Below, piece after piece: positions 51,059-60,972 of a DNA stretch of 64,000 nucleotides. A program made the position numbers and the translations under genes. Under the pieces are notes generated by a model that was not told where the DNA came from, did not search any database, and was given only the letters and a program-made list of their open reading frames with translations. This DNA is from Chromatiaceae bacterium. GTDB taxonomy: Bacteria > Pseudomonadota > Gammaproteobacteria > Chromatiales > Chromatiaceae. The stretch is taken from assembly GCA_024235175.1 (NCBI GenBank), contig JACKMX010000008.1, forward strand, positions 1 to 64,000, given 5' to 3'. Each line of letters begins with the position of its first letter. The first letter of the stretch is position 1.

Positions 51059-53830
51059 TCAGCCCCGACCGCCACCAAACACATAGGCTGGCTTGAGCCA
51101 ATAGACCAGCAGAGGCAGCAGCATCAGCGCGGTGAACACATCGATGATAAGCGCTTCGCCTATGTAGATACCCAGTCCCCAGGTGTTGGCCAGATCCGTG
51201 CCGACCAGCGGGATGAAGCTGCCCAGCAACACCACAACCGAGATGAGCACCGCTGAGCCCGTCGTGTTCTGCGTATTGCGCAGCGACGCCATCCAGTTGC
51301 CGCCGGTCGCCTGCATCTCTTCGCGCAGACGGGAGACCATGTAGATGCCATAGTCCACACCCAGTCCCATGGCGATGCTGAGGGTGACCAGCAGGTGGAA
51401 AGCCAGATTTCCGGACCAGTTGCCCACCGAAGTGAAGTAGCCGCCGAGTCCGTATTGGGCGAACAGCGTGATCAACAGCGTAAAAATCAGGATTCCCGCG
51501 ACCATCAGTGAGCGGAAGATAAGCGCGGAGATGATGAAAATCGCCAGCGCGGTCTGCAGTGGACTTTTCAGCCAGTTTTCGATAGCCACCTCTCGTGTCG
51601 CCTCGGTTGCACCGAGAAAGCCGCCGACCGCCGGGCGGACATAGTTTGGTCCATCCACCGACAGTTCGTTGGTATCACCGGAGAGGTTGTCTACCGGACC
51701 CGATCGCAGGCCGAAGTTTACCTTGCTGAAACCCTTGTCGCTTTTATGCTCCTCGATGTACTGCTGAATGTCCATGGTGACCTGATGAGTCTCCCGCGGA
51801 TCCATGGTGTTGATGAAACCCAATACCACTCCCTCGTTCCAGTCGGAGGCGACGAAGGAGTCCATATCACCCTCGGAGGTCATGGTTTCCAGCAGACCGT
51901 TGTAGAGCTGAACAATCGCGGTTGGATCACGGTCATCATCCGGATCTATCGATGTCAGATACTCCCGGGTCGGGATCGCCAGATCGCGGATAATCGGGAC
52001 TTCGCCCGGCTCAGCGGTCAGCAGCATGTTGACCAACCTCACGTACTGCGCATAAGAGCCCGTATAACCGATAAACCGGTGCGAGCGCATCCAGTTTTCC
52101 ATCTTTTCCAGATCAGCCAGCACATCGGCATTGTTGAAAATACCCTGCGCTCCACAGGCGTCCGGATCCCAGCAGCCAAGTTTCTGTTTCTGCAGCTGAC
52201 ATTGTTGGGCGCGCTCTTTTTTATCTTCGATGTTGTAGATCTCATCCGGGTAGTATTCACTCGTACACACCGGAGTGATCGGCTCCTTGCCGCGAATCGG
52301 AATGTTGACCGAAATGACTCCGGGCATGATCTCGTTGAGCCGTTGCAGATGTTCAATCGTGATCGACGACTCCTTGAAGGCGGCACGTGGGTAGTTGATG
52401 CCTTTTTCGACGCCGGGCATCAGGTCCTCAGCACTACCCTCCAGGATTTGTGTGTAGTTGACGGAGAGGATGGTGATCACAAGTACCACACCTATAGGTA
52501 CCCATTTCCCCGGACCCGCCGCGAGCCGTGTGAGCAGGCTGCCAGCCGAAGTCTCCCATGAATGTCCCTCCTTGGTTTCGCACAGCTCCTGCGGAGGTGG
52601 GAAGATGGTCAACAGCAGTGGGATCAGCGTTGTGGTGGTGAATAGCAGCGTCAGCATGCCGAACATGCCGAAGTAGGCATAGTCCTTGTAAAACGAGATA
52701 TCCACTGTCGCCAGTGTGGCGAAGCCGACCATATCGGTGATGATGGACAGGGTTGCGGGAACAATGGTGTGGCTGATGGCGATATATGCCGATTTCTCGC
52801 AGTCACCATGTCCGGCATGTTCCAGCATAAAGCGCCGGGTGACCTGGATCGAGTGGCCGATACCGATCGCCAGCAGCAGCATTGGCGTCAGTACCATCAT
52901 GGTGGTCAGCTTGAACGCGGTGAATCCCATCAAACCCAGAGTGAGTGCAATGGTTGCGCCAACACCGAGCAACGGAAAGAGAGCACCGCGCCAGTTTCTG
53001 AATTCGAGCCAGAGCACCGCCAATACAACGCCGATAGAGAGCACAAACAGCCACCATTTGTTGACCAGGTCCTGCAGCATCCAGGCCAGAAAGTAGGGCT
53101 CACCCGCAACCAACAGCTCGATCCGGTCGTCCTCGGAATATTCATCCATCAGTGCCCGCACCTGTCGGACCCAGGGAAGATAGATCTCTTTGACGCCATC
53201 GTCATAGTCGCCGATGATATACGCCGCTTTGGCGACGCACTCTTCCTTGCTATAGTCCTGGTAGGCGCAGAGCTGGCCGTCGGGACCCTCCATCGAGACC
53301 AGCATCGGCCCCATGACCGGGTTGGACTTGATTCCTTCCTTGAGAAACGCCAGCTGCTCTTTGGCCAACTCCGGGTTGTCGGTGCTGATGCCGGCGGTCG
53401 GAATCAGGCGCTTGAACACCAGGCCGTTTTCATCGGCGCCCATGAACTTGATTTTCTGCGCCGCTATATCGATGAAATTGGCTTCGCGGGAGTTGGGCAG
53501 GGCCACCAGCTTGCGATGCAGTTCCTGGATTTTGTTGATGAACCAGGGCTGGTAGATATCTCCCTCCCTGACACGCAGTGCGAACACCATCAGGTTGCCC
53601 ATGCCGAAGTTGTGCTCGGCATAGAGGTTGGTTGCCACATAGCGGTTGCTCGGTGGCAGCAGTGTATCCGGGTCGTTACGGATGTCCAGATCCTTGATAA
53701 ACAGCGCAGCCGCGATGGTGGCTATCAACAGAGTTACGATGATAGGCCATCTGAATTTCAGCACGAAGCGGGCGTAGCGCGCGGCAAGACGATCCTCACC
53801 GTGCAGGGAGTCATTGATATTTTCAGCCAT
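51059..53830 (-). CDS. RND-superfamily (MMPL type) exporter permease
   Basis: 923 residues, about 12 membrane segments in two halves of one N-terminal helix plus five (first: PIIVTLLIATIAAALFI, about 32-48; core: LWLEFRNWRGALFPLLGVGATIALTLG; second core near 790: MAGILIFTLLITLFAQ). Each half has a large periplasmic loop, the second with an insertion containing cysteines (CTSEYYPDE, CQLQKQKLGCWDPDACG). The family exports lipids or hydrophobic compounds (HpnN/MmpL type). It lies downstream of DUF1302 and DUF1329 genes, separated from DUF1302 by a hairpin. Confidence 0.92.
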   Translation of the reverse strand: MAENINDSLHGEDRLAARYARFVLKFRWPIIVTLLIATIAAALFIKDLDIRNDPDTLLPPSNRYVATNLYAEHNFGMGNLMVFALRVREGDIYQPWFINKIQELHRKLVALPNSREANFIDIAAQKIKFMGADENGLVFKRLIPTAGISTDNPELAKEQLAFLKEGIKSNPVMGPMLVSMEGPDGQLCAYQDYSKEECVAKAAYIIGDYDDGVKEIYLPWVRQVRALMDEYSEDDRIELLVAGEPYFLAWMLQDLVNKWWLFVLSIGVVLAVLWLEFRNWRGALFPLLGVGATIALTLGLMGFTAFKLTTMMVLTPMLLLAIGIGHSIQVTRRFMLEHAGHGDCEKSAYIAISHTIVPATLSIITDMVGFATLATVDISFYKDYAYFGMFGMLTLLFTTTTLIPLLLTIFPPPQELCETKEGHSWETSAGSLLTRLAAGPGKWVPIGVVLVITILSVNYTQILEGSAEDLMPGVEKGINYPRAAFKESSITIEHLQRLNEIMPGVISVNIPIRGKEPITPVCTSEYYPDEIYNIEDKKERAQQCQLQKQKLGCWDPDACGAQGIFNNADVLADLEKMENWMRSHRFIGYTGSYAQYVRLVNMLLTAEPGEVPIIRDLAIPTREYLTSIDPDDDRDPTAIVQLYNGLLETMTSEGDMDSFVASDWNEGVVLGFINTMDPRETHQVTMDIQQYIEEHKSDKGFSKVNFGLRSGPVDNLSGDTNELSVDGPNYVRPAVGGFLGATEATREVAIENWLKSPLQTALAIFIISALIFRSLMVAGILIFTLLITLFAQYGLGGYFTSVGNWSGNLAFHLLVTLSIAMGLGVDYGIYMVSRLREEMQATGGNWMASLRNTQNTTGSAVLISVVVLLGSFIPLVGTDLANTWGLGIYIGEALIIDVFTALMLLPLLVYWLKPAYVFGGGRG

Positions 53831-53880
53831 GGTAGAGACTCGAATTGTTGCTCATACAATCTCCTGCCGGAAACCCGAAC

Positions 53881-53907
53881 CCCTCTCCCCCAGAACAGGG
53901 GAGAGGG
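53881..53907. terminator. Perfect hairpin between DUF1302 and RND genes
   Basis: CCCTCTCCCC (53881-53890) and GGGGAGAGGG (53898-53907) form a perfect 10-bp stem with a 7-base loop. There is no T-tract on the transcribed (minus) strand, so it is more likely an mRNA-stability or processing element, or a repeat, than a full terminator. Confidence 0.6.
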
Positions 53908-53963
53908 AGCTGCAACGGAGAGGAAGTTTCCGGTCGGAAGCTAGCTGCCAAACTTCGGCATTT

Positions 53964-56078
53964 TCAGTCGAACAGGTAGCGGATGCCGAGTTGTACGTTT
54001 GAGGAGTCCTTGAACTGCCCGAACTGGGTATCCTCGTCACCCCAATATTGGTTCAACTCTGCGGTACCGATCAGGTTGTCGGTAAAGGAATACTCCATAT
54101 CAAATCGGTTCCACCAGCCACCGCCCTCTTCATACATGACGATGTTGTTCCAGCGATGCTCATCGGATGGGCCGAAGGGTTTGGAGAAGAATAATGAGTA
54201 GAACTCCTTGTTCTTATATGCCTGATTCAAACCATTGGCAAGGTTCAGAGTTGCCAGGTCTCCGGTGTACTTTGAACAGTCGAAGGTGTACTGGGAGGCT
54301 GCTCCGGCACCCGCACCCACATTCTGGCCGGCCTGGGTGGTACATCTACGGTGTGTGTCTTTGTAGTCAAGATTGCGGAACTGAATGAACTGGCCGCTGA
54401 TCAGCAGGTTCTTCAGTACGGTCACGTCCACGCCCAGGACATATTTGAAATAGTCCGCCTCTTCCATTTTCAGCGCGCTGGACAGGTCGCCGATAGCCAG
54501 CAGGCGTTTGTCGATTACCGCCTGAGTGTCATTCTTGTCATAAAGGAATTCACCACGGATAACAATGGGCGCGAACGCAGTGTCGATCGCGTAATCAAAA
54601 GATGTGCCGATACTGTGTATCCGGTGCAGTGACTCGGTAAAGCGTAGTTCCGGTGCGCCCAGACCTTTAGTGCCGTTCAGCAGCGTTGGATCGAATGCCC
54701 CGTAATAGGCACCTGCCGAGTTACGCAGCAGAATCGTGGTCTGGTTGCCCGGTGTGCTGAAGTCAGTGATTCCGTTGAGATGCTCATCCAGGTTGGTCGC
54801 CAGATTGGGTACACCGCCACCACCTGCCAATGCACGCTGTACCCGAAGTTTCTCTCCGGTCGAAGGATCGTGCCAGCTCAGGTTGACATCCGGATTGGCG
54901 CCGTAGTGGTAGAAGTAGTTGACCGAATAGTTCAAGCCGTTTTCCAGGTTCCCCTTGTAGCGCAATCCGAAGTTTGCGTCGGCATCGTTCGGGTAGTCCT
55001 TTTCCCAACTTGTGGTTATGCCGCTAAAGCTGTCCGCTGCGGTACAGGTGCCAACTCCGCTGCACCCTGTAAAGGTGTTGAAGGTGGCAAAAGTGGCGGC
55101 GGACATGTATTCAAACGCCGACTGCGGCTTGGCCGGGTTCCAGTTGACCTCTGCCGCGGTCGGGCCTGTTACATCCATAAGATTGGTGACATTGGCGTTG
55201 CCCAATTCAGGCTGCGGCCCGGTGCCTCCCTGCGCGATGCCGTTAAGGTCGATGTGGCCGCCGAATCCGGACAAGCCAAGGCCGCCTGCAAAACCGTTTA
55301 CCGTCAAACCGCCGAAGGGAGTCAATCCGCCCGGACTGGCGCCGAATGCACCGGCAACCGCATTGAAATTAAAGCTTGCGGCGACCTTGGAAAGAGCTGG
55401 TGCAATACTTTGAAAGCCGTTCACCCGCCCGGTAATCGTATCCACTCCCTTCATAATGAATGGATGGCCAGAATCACCGTTGCTGTTCAAACCGGGGATT
55501 TTATTCTCCTCAACCTGGGAGACAATAAATTGAATGTTGCCGGAATCCCCAACGTTTCTTTCCGCCTTCAGCATCCAGATCGGGATGCGGGAGTCCTCCA
55601 TGGTGTTCTGAACCAGTTCGCGGTAGTCGGTTGGGTTGATGATGTCGAGCAGCTTGATCCCGTCCGCCGTGCCCCAGACGACCTGCTGCTTACCGAGGCG
55701 AAAATCCCAATCGGAGAATCTGGTGTCAATGTAGAGTTCTCGCAGCCAGTCGTGTTGGCTGTAATTCAGATGCCCTTTGTAATCGCTGTTTACGCCTTCC
55801 GTATCGTATATTGCGTTAACCTCAGCGTGCCAGGAGCTCTCTTCTCCCAGATCCCCGTTGACGAACATGCGGGCGGAGTTTTCGAATTTCAGTAAGTCAC
55901 CGGAATCATGTCCGGAGTCGTCCAGCATTGTTTTGCCCTCGCCGGTCACCTGTCCTGACCGGGAAAATACCGAGGTTTCGTTTTTTATATAACCGCTGAC
56001 TTCAACTTCCGCCAGTACCGCCCCGGGGAGCAGCAAAGCACTGAAAACAGCTCTATTGATTAAGGAACGTTTGAACAT
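53964..56078 (-). CDS. DUF1302-family outer membrane protein
   Basis: 704 residues from ATG 56078 with GGAGGGGG upstream; the frame is open to 56246 but the signal peptide (FKRSLINRAVFSALLLPGAVLA) starts here. The mature protein is a beta-barrel porin-like protein: repeated amphipathic strands and the terminal NVQLGIRYLFD with C-terminal aromatic residue, the outer-membrane insertion signal. A glycine/proline-rich stretch (about residues 190-245, e.g. GGLTPFGGLTVNGFAGGL) is an unusual insertion. Typical of DUF1302 proteins encoded with DUF1329 and RND proteins. Role: outer membrane step of a substrate export or import path (inferred). Confidence 0.9.
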   Translation of the reverse strand: MFKRSLINRAVFSALLLPGAVLAEVEVSGYIKNETSVFSRSGQVTGEGKTMLDDSGHDSGDLLKFENSARMFVNGDLGEESSWHAEVNAIYDTEGVNSDYKGHLNYSQHDWLRELYIDTRFSDWDFRLGKQQVVWGTADGIKLLDIINPTDYRELVQNTMEDSRIPIWMLKAERNVGDSGNIQFIVSQVEENKIPGLNSNGDSGHPFIMKGVDTITGRVNGFQSIAPALSKVAASFNFNAVAGAFGASPGGLTPFGGLTVNGFAGGLGLSGFGGHIDLNGIAQGGTGPQPELGNANVTNLMDVTGPTAAEVNWNPAKPQSAFEYMSAATFATFNTFTGCSGVGTCTAADSFSGITTSWEKDYPNDADANFGLRYKGNLENGLNYSVNYFYHYGANPDVNLSWHDPSTGEKLRVQRALAGGGGVPNLATNLDEHLNGITDFSTPGNQTTILLRNSAGAYYGAFDPTLLNGTKGLGAPELRFTESLHRIHSIGTSFDYAIDTAFAPIVIRGEFLYDKNDTQAVIDKRLLAIGDLSSALKMEEADYFKYVLGVDVTVLKNLLISGQFIQFRNLDYKDTHRRCTTQAGQNVGAGAGAASQYTFDCSKYTGDLATLNLANGLNQAYKNKEFYSLFFSKPFGPSDEHRWNNIVMYEEGGGWWNRFDMEYSFTDNLIGTAELNQYWGDEDTQFGQFKDSSNVQLGIRYLFD

Positions 56079-56175
56079 TTGATTTCCCCCTCCCGCACCG
56101 GTCATCCGCTGCAGGTTCATTCGGCCAATGGGAGTTACGCTCTCCCAGGCCGTTTTATAATTTACCGGTCGTTGA

Positions 56176-57117
56176 TCAGCGCTTGATCTTGCGCAGTGTC
56201 TGCTCCGACCACATCGATTTCTCCCACTCCTGGTTGAATTCAACAACCTCCTCAGGTATCACCGCCCAGGTTTCGTGGCCGGTGGCGAAGGTTTTTCCAT
56301 ACCAGTATTTCCAGGTCTGCGCACGCTGGTCTGCCAATCCGAGGGATCCCCAGTCGCGGTCGATGACTTTGACTTTTTCTCCGCCCTTGAAATAGTCGGT
56401 GCGGTAGTCGGCGAAGGTCTTGGTATCGATGTACGAGATGCGCTCGTCGTACCACCAGTTCTGCCGTTTGGTGGTGCTCTTCAGCTTGTAAACCGATTTG
56501 CCTTTGTGCTCGCACGAAGGCTGCGGCGGATCAGGCAGATATTTCACCTCTACCCCATCGATCGCACCGAGGCAGTCGTTAAAGGTTTCCGTGCCAAGCA
56601 GTTCATGGGTTTCATCGCTTGGCTTTCTCAAAGTGACATCGCCGAACGTGAAATCTGTGCCGCCCCAGGCATCGTCATGCGCCGGTTCCGCAAAACGGCG
56701 GATTTTACGCAGGGCAGGAAGCCAGATCGCGTAGGACTGGCTTTTATTGTCGTCCGTGAAGTCGGTGATCAACATGCCGGTGCCCCGGAGTTTTCCGGAA
56801 CGGAAGATTGCGAGGTCCATCGCGTTGATCGCCCCGTCGTCATAATCGTTGTTGAGGAAGCGCTCCAGGGTGATGGTGGTCGGCGTTTCGCCCGCCGCCT
56901 TGTTGACCAAAACCGTGATTGCCCGGTCTTTCTTGGTAATGCCGTAATTCTTAACCGCGTAGAAGTGATTAACGAAATAGACCTGCTGGGCTATCTCATC
57001 AGCGGATGGGGTGCCGGCAGGGTAGGGCAGGTCCTTGGATACACCGGCGGACAGGGTAAAAGAAGCGGACAAAAGTGCTGCGCAAGCAACGGTGGTAACA
57101 GGACTACGATGGGTCAT
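56176..57117 (-). CDS. DUF1329-family periplasmic protein
   Basis: 313 residues from ATG 57117 with GGGAGGAGA upstream. Signal peptide about 1-24. The body (KDRAITVLVNKAAGETPTTITLERFLNNDYDDG, SYAIWLPALRKIRRFAEPAHDDAWGGTDFTFGDV, in parts) matches DUF1329, a LolB/LolA-related lipid-binding fold. It is the first gene of the operon with DUF1302 and RND genes and lies behind a good promoter. Probably a periplasmic carrier between the RND protein and the outer-membrane protein (inference). Confidence 0.9.
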   Translation of the reverse strand: MTHRSPVTTVACAALLSASFTLSAGVSKDLPYPAGTPSADEIAQQVYFVNHFYAVKNYGITKKDRAITVLVNKAAGETPTTITLERFLNNDYDDGAINAMDLAIFRSGKLRGTGMLITDFTDDNKSQSYAIWLPALRKIRRFAEPAHDDAWGGTDFTFGDVTLRKPSDETHELLGTETFNDCLGAIDGVEVKYLPDPPQPSCEHKGKSVYKLKSTTKRQNWWYDERISYIDTKTFADYRTDYFKGGEKVKVIDRDWGSLGLADQRAQTWKYWYGKTFATGHETWAVIPEEVVEFNQEWEKSMWSEQTLRKIKR

Positions 57118-57579
57118 GCAGGGTCTCCTCCCAAAAAACTGAAAATCAAACCCGGCTATTGCTTTATTTGTCGAAACTTGGCAAGTAACTGCTCTTGCTA
57201 ATTGCAGCTGCACGCCATATTCGTAAACATCTCACTCCCTGGGGCTATTATTTTATATCCGTATCAGTCGCTTAATGATTACCAGCCGGGTACTGAACTA
57301 ATTACTGGCCAGATTTATACAGACTAATTTTTTCTGATTCAACTTTTTTTCTAATTGCCCTGCAATAAATTTTCTTAATCTTAAGAGATGCTTAAGTGGA
57401 TCGGGTCTGGAAATTCGCTATGCCTGAGGGATTCCGTCCGGACTCCTGCCTCTCGCCTTTCCTGGTGTTTCCCAACCGGGTTGACTTTTGTCCGGATAAC
57501 CGGGGGAATTCGACTGCAACTCCCGTCATTTCCATGGCATGGGTTGCTCTGGCCGGGTTTTCAGGGAGAAGGGGGGTGA
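57118..57579. other. AT-rich promoter region between the DUF1329 gene and tRNA-Val
   Basis: About 460 bases without a supported gene. The part from 57200 to 57390 is visibly AT-rich and contains the DUF1329 promoter. The rest up to tRNA-Val has no recognised element. A plus-strand ORF at 57396-57623 is an artefact of reading through the tRNA. Confidence 0.55.
57314..57342 (-). promoter_or_regulatory. Sigma70 promoter of DUF1329-DUF1302-RND operon
   Basis: On the minus strand TTGAAT (57342-57337) and TATAAA (57319-57314) are separated by 17 bases. Five of six matches at -10. The predicted start near 57307 leaves a roughly 190-base leader before the DUF1329 ATG. Confidence 0.7.
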
Positions 57580-57654
57580 TGGTGGGCGATGCTGGGTTCG
57601 AACCAGCGACTTCCACCGTGTGAAGGTGGCACTCTCCCACTGAGTTAATCGCCC
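57580..57654 (-). tRNA. tRNA-Val(CAC)
   Basis: 75 bases on the minus strand with encoded CCA. Acceptor GGGCGAT/ATCGCCC, D-arm ACTC-AGTGGGA-GAGT, anticodon stem CCACC/GGTGG with loop TTCACAC (anticodon CAC), T-arm GCTGG-TTCGAAC-CCAGC. Well-formed cloverleaf. Anticodon CAC reads GUG. It has its own upstream promoter at 57729-57757. Confidence 0.96.
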
Positions 57655-57728
57655 GCCTTGAGTTCTGTCTTTGCCGAAGCTGTTCCTGGCAATAAAGTGA
57701 TCAGGAGACGGCAGTTCAGAAGGCCGGA

Positions 57729-57757
57729 ATTCTAGATGTTAGAATTTACCGGGTCAA
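57729..57757 (-). promoter_or_regulatory. Promoter of tRNA-Val
   Basis: Minus-strand TTGACC (57757-57752), 17-base spacer, TAGAAT (57734-57729). Both boxes deviate at one position. Predicted start near 57722, about 68 bases upstream of the tRNA. Confidence 0.7.
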
Positions 57758-57834
57758 TTCTTTCTGCGGGCGGTAACTCCCTCTGGTAAAATGCGCGGCA
57801 ACCGCACTGGATTCATTCGACCATCTGGAGAATC

Positions 57835-59244
57835 ATGACCATTCGCACCCGATTTGCACCCAGCCCAACCGGTTATCTGCATGTGGGAGGGGTTCGTACC
57901 GCGCTTTTTTCATGGCTGTTTGCCCGCCGTCATGGGGGGCTTTTCATACTACGTATCGAGGACACCGACCTGGAGCGCTCAACCGCCGCGTCGGTCAATG
58001 CGATTCTTGAGGGTATGACCTGGCTGGGGCTGGAGTATGATGAGGGCCCGTTCTATCAGACCAAGCGCTTCGATCGCTACAACGAAGTGATCGATGGGTT
58101 GCTGGAATCCGGTCACGCTTACCGCTGCAGCTGTTCGCGCGAGCGCATAGATGCGCTGCGCGATGAGGCGATGAAGCGCAAGGCGAAGCCGCGTTACGAC
58201 GGTCACTGCCGTAATCTGAATGTCGACCCCGGGCAGCCGCATGTGGTTCGTTTCCGCAACCCGGAAACGGGGGTGGTGGTTATCGACGATATGGTGAAAG
58301 GGAAAATCACGGTAAGTAACGAAGAGCTGGACGATCTGATTATCCGGCGCACCGATGGTTCGCCAACCTACAATCTGTCGGTTGTAGTGGATGACATGGA
58401 CATGGAGATCACCCATGTTATCCGCGGAGACGATCACGTAAACAACACCCCGCGTCAGATCAATATTCTGAAAGCTCTGGGAAAGGTGCTGCCGCGTTAT
58501 GCGCATGTGCCGATGATTTTGGGCAGCGACGGCGCGCGCCTCTCCAAGCGTCACGGTGCGGTGGGGGTTATGCAGTATATGGAGGACGGTTTTCTGCCAG
58601 AAGCCCTGCTCAACTACCTGGTGCGGCTGGGTTGGTCGCACGGAGATCAGGAGATCTTCTCGCTGGAGGAGTTGGTTCAGCTGTTCGATATCGGAGATGT
58701 TAACAGAGCGCCGTCAACATTCAATTATGAAAAACTGTTGTGGCTGAATCAGCACTATATTAAGGAGAGTGATCCTCTGCGCATCGCGCACCTGCTTAGT
58801 CCTCATCTGGGCCGACTCGGTATAGATCCTGCCCAGGGACCGGAATTGGTGGAGGTTGTCAGGGCGCAGCAGGAGCGGGCCAAGACGCTGGTGGAGATGG
58901 CGGAGATCAGTGCGTTTATCTATCGGGATTTCGACGCGTTCGACGAGTCGGCCGCAAAGAAGCACCTGCGGCCGGTTGCACGCGAGCCGCTTGAGGCGAT
59001 GAAAACGGTGTTGACGAATTTGGGGGAGTGGACCCGGGAGGCACTGCGCCAGGCGGTACAACAGGTATCCGAACAGTTGCAGCTCAATATGGGCAAGGTT
59101 GCCCAGCCATTGCGGGTCGCTGTCGTTGGAAGGGCCGCTTCGCCGGGAATCGATGAAACCCTCTATCTTGTGGGCAGGGAGGCCTGTCTGCGCCGTATCG
59201 ATATGGCGTTGGCATTTATTACCACGCGCGAAGCATCAGCCTGA
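57835..59244 (+). CDS. gltX: Glutamyl-tRNA synthetase
   Basis: 469 residues, class I synthetase charging tRNA-Glu. The HIGH-type signature is RFAPSPTGYLHVGGVRTALF and the KMSKS-type signature is LSKRHGAVGV. Full length; the C-terminal anticodon-binding region follows from about residue 330. ATG 57835 with GGAGAA upstream. Adjacent to glnS and to tRNA-Glu. A zinc site (CSCSRERIDALRDEAMKRKAKPRYDGHC, listed by its cysteines) is present in the insert, as in GluRS1. Confidence 0.97.
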   Translation: MTIRTRFAPSPTGYLHVGGVRTALFSWLFARRHGGLFILRIEDTDLERSTAASVNAILEGMTWLGLEYDEGPFYQTKRFDRYNEVIDGLLESGHAYRCSCSRERIDALRDEAMKRKAKPRYDGHCRNLNVDPGQPHVVRFRNPETGVVVIDDMVKGKITVSNEELDDLIIRRTDGSPTYNLSVVVDDMDMEITHVIRGDDHVNNTPRQINILKALGKVLPRYAHVPMILGSDGARLSKRHGAVGVMQYMEDGFLPEALLNYLVRLGWSHGDQEIFSLEELVQLFDIGDVNRAPSTFNYEKLLWLNQHYIKESDPLRIAHLLSPHLGRLGIDPAQGPELVEVVRAQQERAKTLVEMAEISAFIYRDFDAFDESAAKKHLRPVAREPLEAMKTVLTNLGEWTREALRQAVQQVSEQLQLNMGKVAQPLRVAVVGRAASPGIDETLYLVGREACLRRIDMALAFITTREASA

Positions 59245-59277
59245 CCGTAGCCCTTTACCGAGACGAATCGATTCAAA

Positions 59278-60972
59278 ATGAGTGAACAGGACAAAACCAT
59301 AACGAGCAATTTCATCCGCCAGATCATTGACGAGGATCTGCGGGCCGGTAAGCATGGAGGGAGGGTTCATACCCGCTTTCCGCCGGAGCCCAACGGTTAT
59401 CTGCATATCGGCCACGCCAAGTCGATCTGCCTCAATTTCGGCATCGCCAGAGACTACCCTAACGGGCTGTGCAACCTCAGGTTCGACGATACCAATCCGC
59501 ACAAGGAGAATGTCGAGTACGTCAATTCGATCATGGAAGACGTGCGCTGGCTTGGTTTCGACTGGGGCAACCGGCTTTTCTATGCTTCAGATTATTTTGA
59601 AAAATTGTATGAGTTTGCGCTGGAATTGATCACCTCAGGCAAAGCCTTTGTATGCGATCTGAATGCCGAGCAAATGCGCGAGTATCGCGGCACGCTGACC
59701 GAGCCGGGCCGGGAGAGTCCTCACCGCAACCGCAGCGTGGAGGAGAACCTGGCTCTGTTCAAACGCATGCGTGCCGGTGAGTTCGAGGACGGCTCGCGGG
59801 TGCTGCGGGCTCGAATAGATATGGCATCGCCCAATCTGAATATGCGCGATCCGACCCTCTACCGCATCCGGCATGGCGTCATTCACCATCAAACCGGCGA
59901 AGCCTGGTGCATCTATCCGATGTATGACTATACCCACCCGATCTCCGATGCGCTCGAGGGTATTACCCACTCGTTGTGCACACTCGAGTTTGAGGATCAC
60001 CGCCCGCTCTATGACTGGGTGCTGAACAACATCAGCATCGGATGTCGTCCGCAACAGATTGAATTTTCCCGCCTCAATCTGCAGTACACGGTGATGAGCA
60101 AGCGTAAATTGACTCAGCTGGTGACTGAAAGGCATGTGAACGGTTGGGACGACCCCCGCATGCCAACCGTTGCCGGCCTGAGACGACGCGGATATACACC
60201 GGAATCGATCCGCATGTTCTGTGACCGGATCGGGATCACCAAGGCCGATAATTCGGTTGAGATGGGGATGCTGGAGTCCTGCATCCGCGAACACCTGGAT
60301 GAGCATGCGCCACGAGCGATGGCCGTGCTCAATCCACTCAAGCTGGTCATCGAAAATTATCCGGAGGGGAAGGTTGAGCATCTCAGCGCACCCAATCACC
60401 CAAAAGACGACTCCATGGGAAGCCGTACACTAAGCTTCACCAGGGAGGTCTATATCGATCGAGACGATTTTCTGGAAGTGGCGCCAAACAAGTACAAGCG
60501 ACTGGTCACCGGAGGCGAAGTACGGCTGCGCAACGCATACGTGATCAAGTGTGAACGGGTGATAAAGGATGCCGCCGGCGAGATCACCGAGCTGCGCTGC
60601 AGCTATGATCCCGCAACATTGGGCGCCAACCCTGAAGGCCGCAAAGTGCGTGGCGTGATTCACTGGGTTTCCGCTTCACATGGAGTCAGAGCGAGGGTCT
60701 GCCTGTACGACAGACTGTTCAACCATCCAGCTCCGGATGCAGATAAGTCGGTTGCCTCTTTCCTGGAGCATCTCAATCCCGAATCTTTGCGGATTCTGGA
60801 CCACGCGATATTGGAGCCCAGTCTGGCCGCTGCCGTTCCCGGCAGCCGCTATCAATTCGAGCGTGAGGGGTACTTCTGTGTGGACATGGCTTCTCAGGAA
60901 GGGGCTCCAGTGTTCAATCGGACCGTCACTTTGCGCGATTCCTGGGCCAGGATTGACCAGAAAAAACAGTAG
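59278..60972 (+). CDS. glnS: Glutaminyl-tRNA synthetase
   Basis: 564 residues, the class I GlnRS of Gammaproteobacteria that makes Gln-tRNA directly. Signatures: RFPPEPNGYLHIGHAKS (HIGH), VMSKRKL (KMSKS), and the C-terminal two-barrel anticodon domain with LVTGGEVRLRNAYVIKCE. Start ATG 59278, 33 bases after gltX. The stop codon (60970-60972) is inside the -35 box of the downstream tRNA promoter. Confidence 0.98.
   Translation: MSEQDKTITSNFIRQIIDEDLRAGKHGGRVHTRFPPEPNGYLHIGHAKSICLNFGIARDYPNGLCNLRFDDTNPHKENVEYVNSIMEDVRWLGFDWGNRLFYASDYFEKLYEFALELITSGKAFVCDLNAEQMREYRGTLTEPGRESPHRNRSVEENLALFKRMRAGEFEDGSRVLRARIDMASPNLNMRDPTLYRIRHGVIHHQTGEAWCIYPMYDYTHPISDALEGITHSLCTLEFEDHRPLYDWVLNNISIGCRPQQIEFSRLNLQYTVMSKRKLTQLVTERHVNGWDDPRMPTVAGLRRRGYTPESIRMFCDRIGITKADNSVEMGMLESCIREHLDEHAPRAMAVLNPLKLVIENYPEGKVEHLSAPNHPKDDSMGSRTLSFTREVYIDRDDFLEVAPNKYKRLVTGGEVRLRNAYVIKCERVIKDAAGEITELRCSYDPATLGANPEGRKVRGVIHWVSASHGVRARVCLYDRLFNHPAPDADKSVASFLEHLNPESLRILDHAILEPSLAAAVPGSRYQFEREGYFCVDMASQEGAPVFNRTVTLRDSWARIDQKKQ

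Noticed and set aside
57396..57623. Plus-strand ORF ending GDAGFEPATSTV
   Set aside because: The end of this ORF is the antisense of tRNA-Val; the same peptide is a well-known artefact in many annotations.
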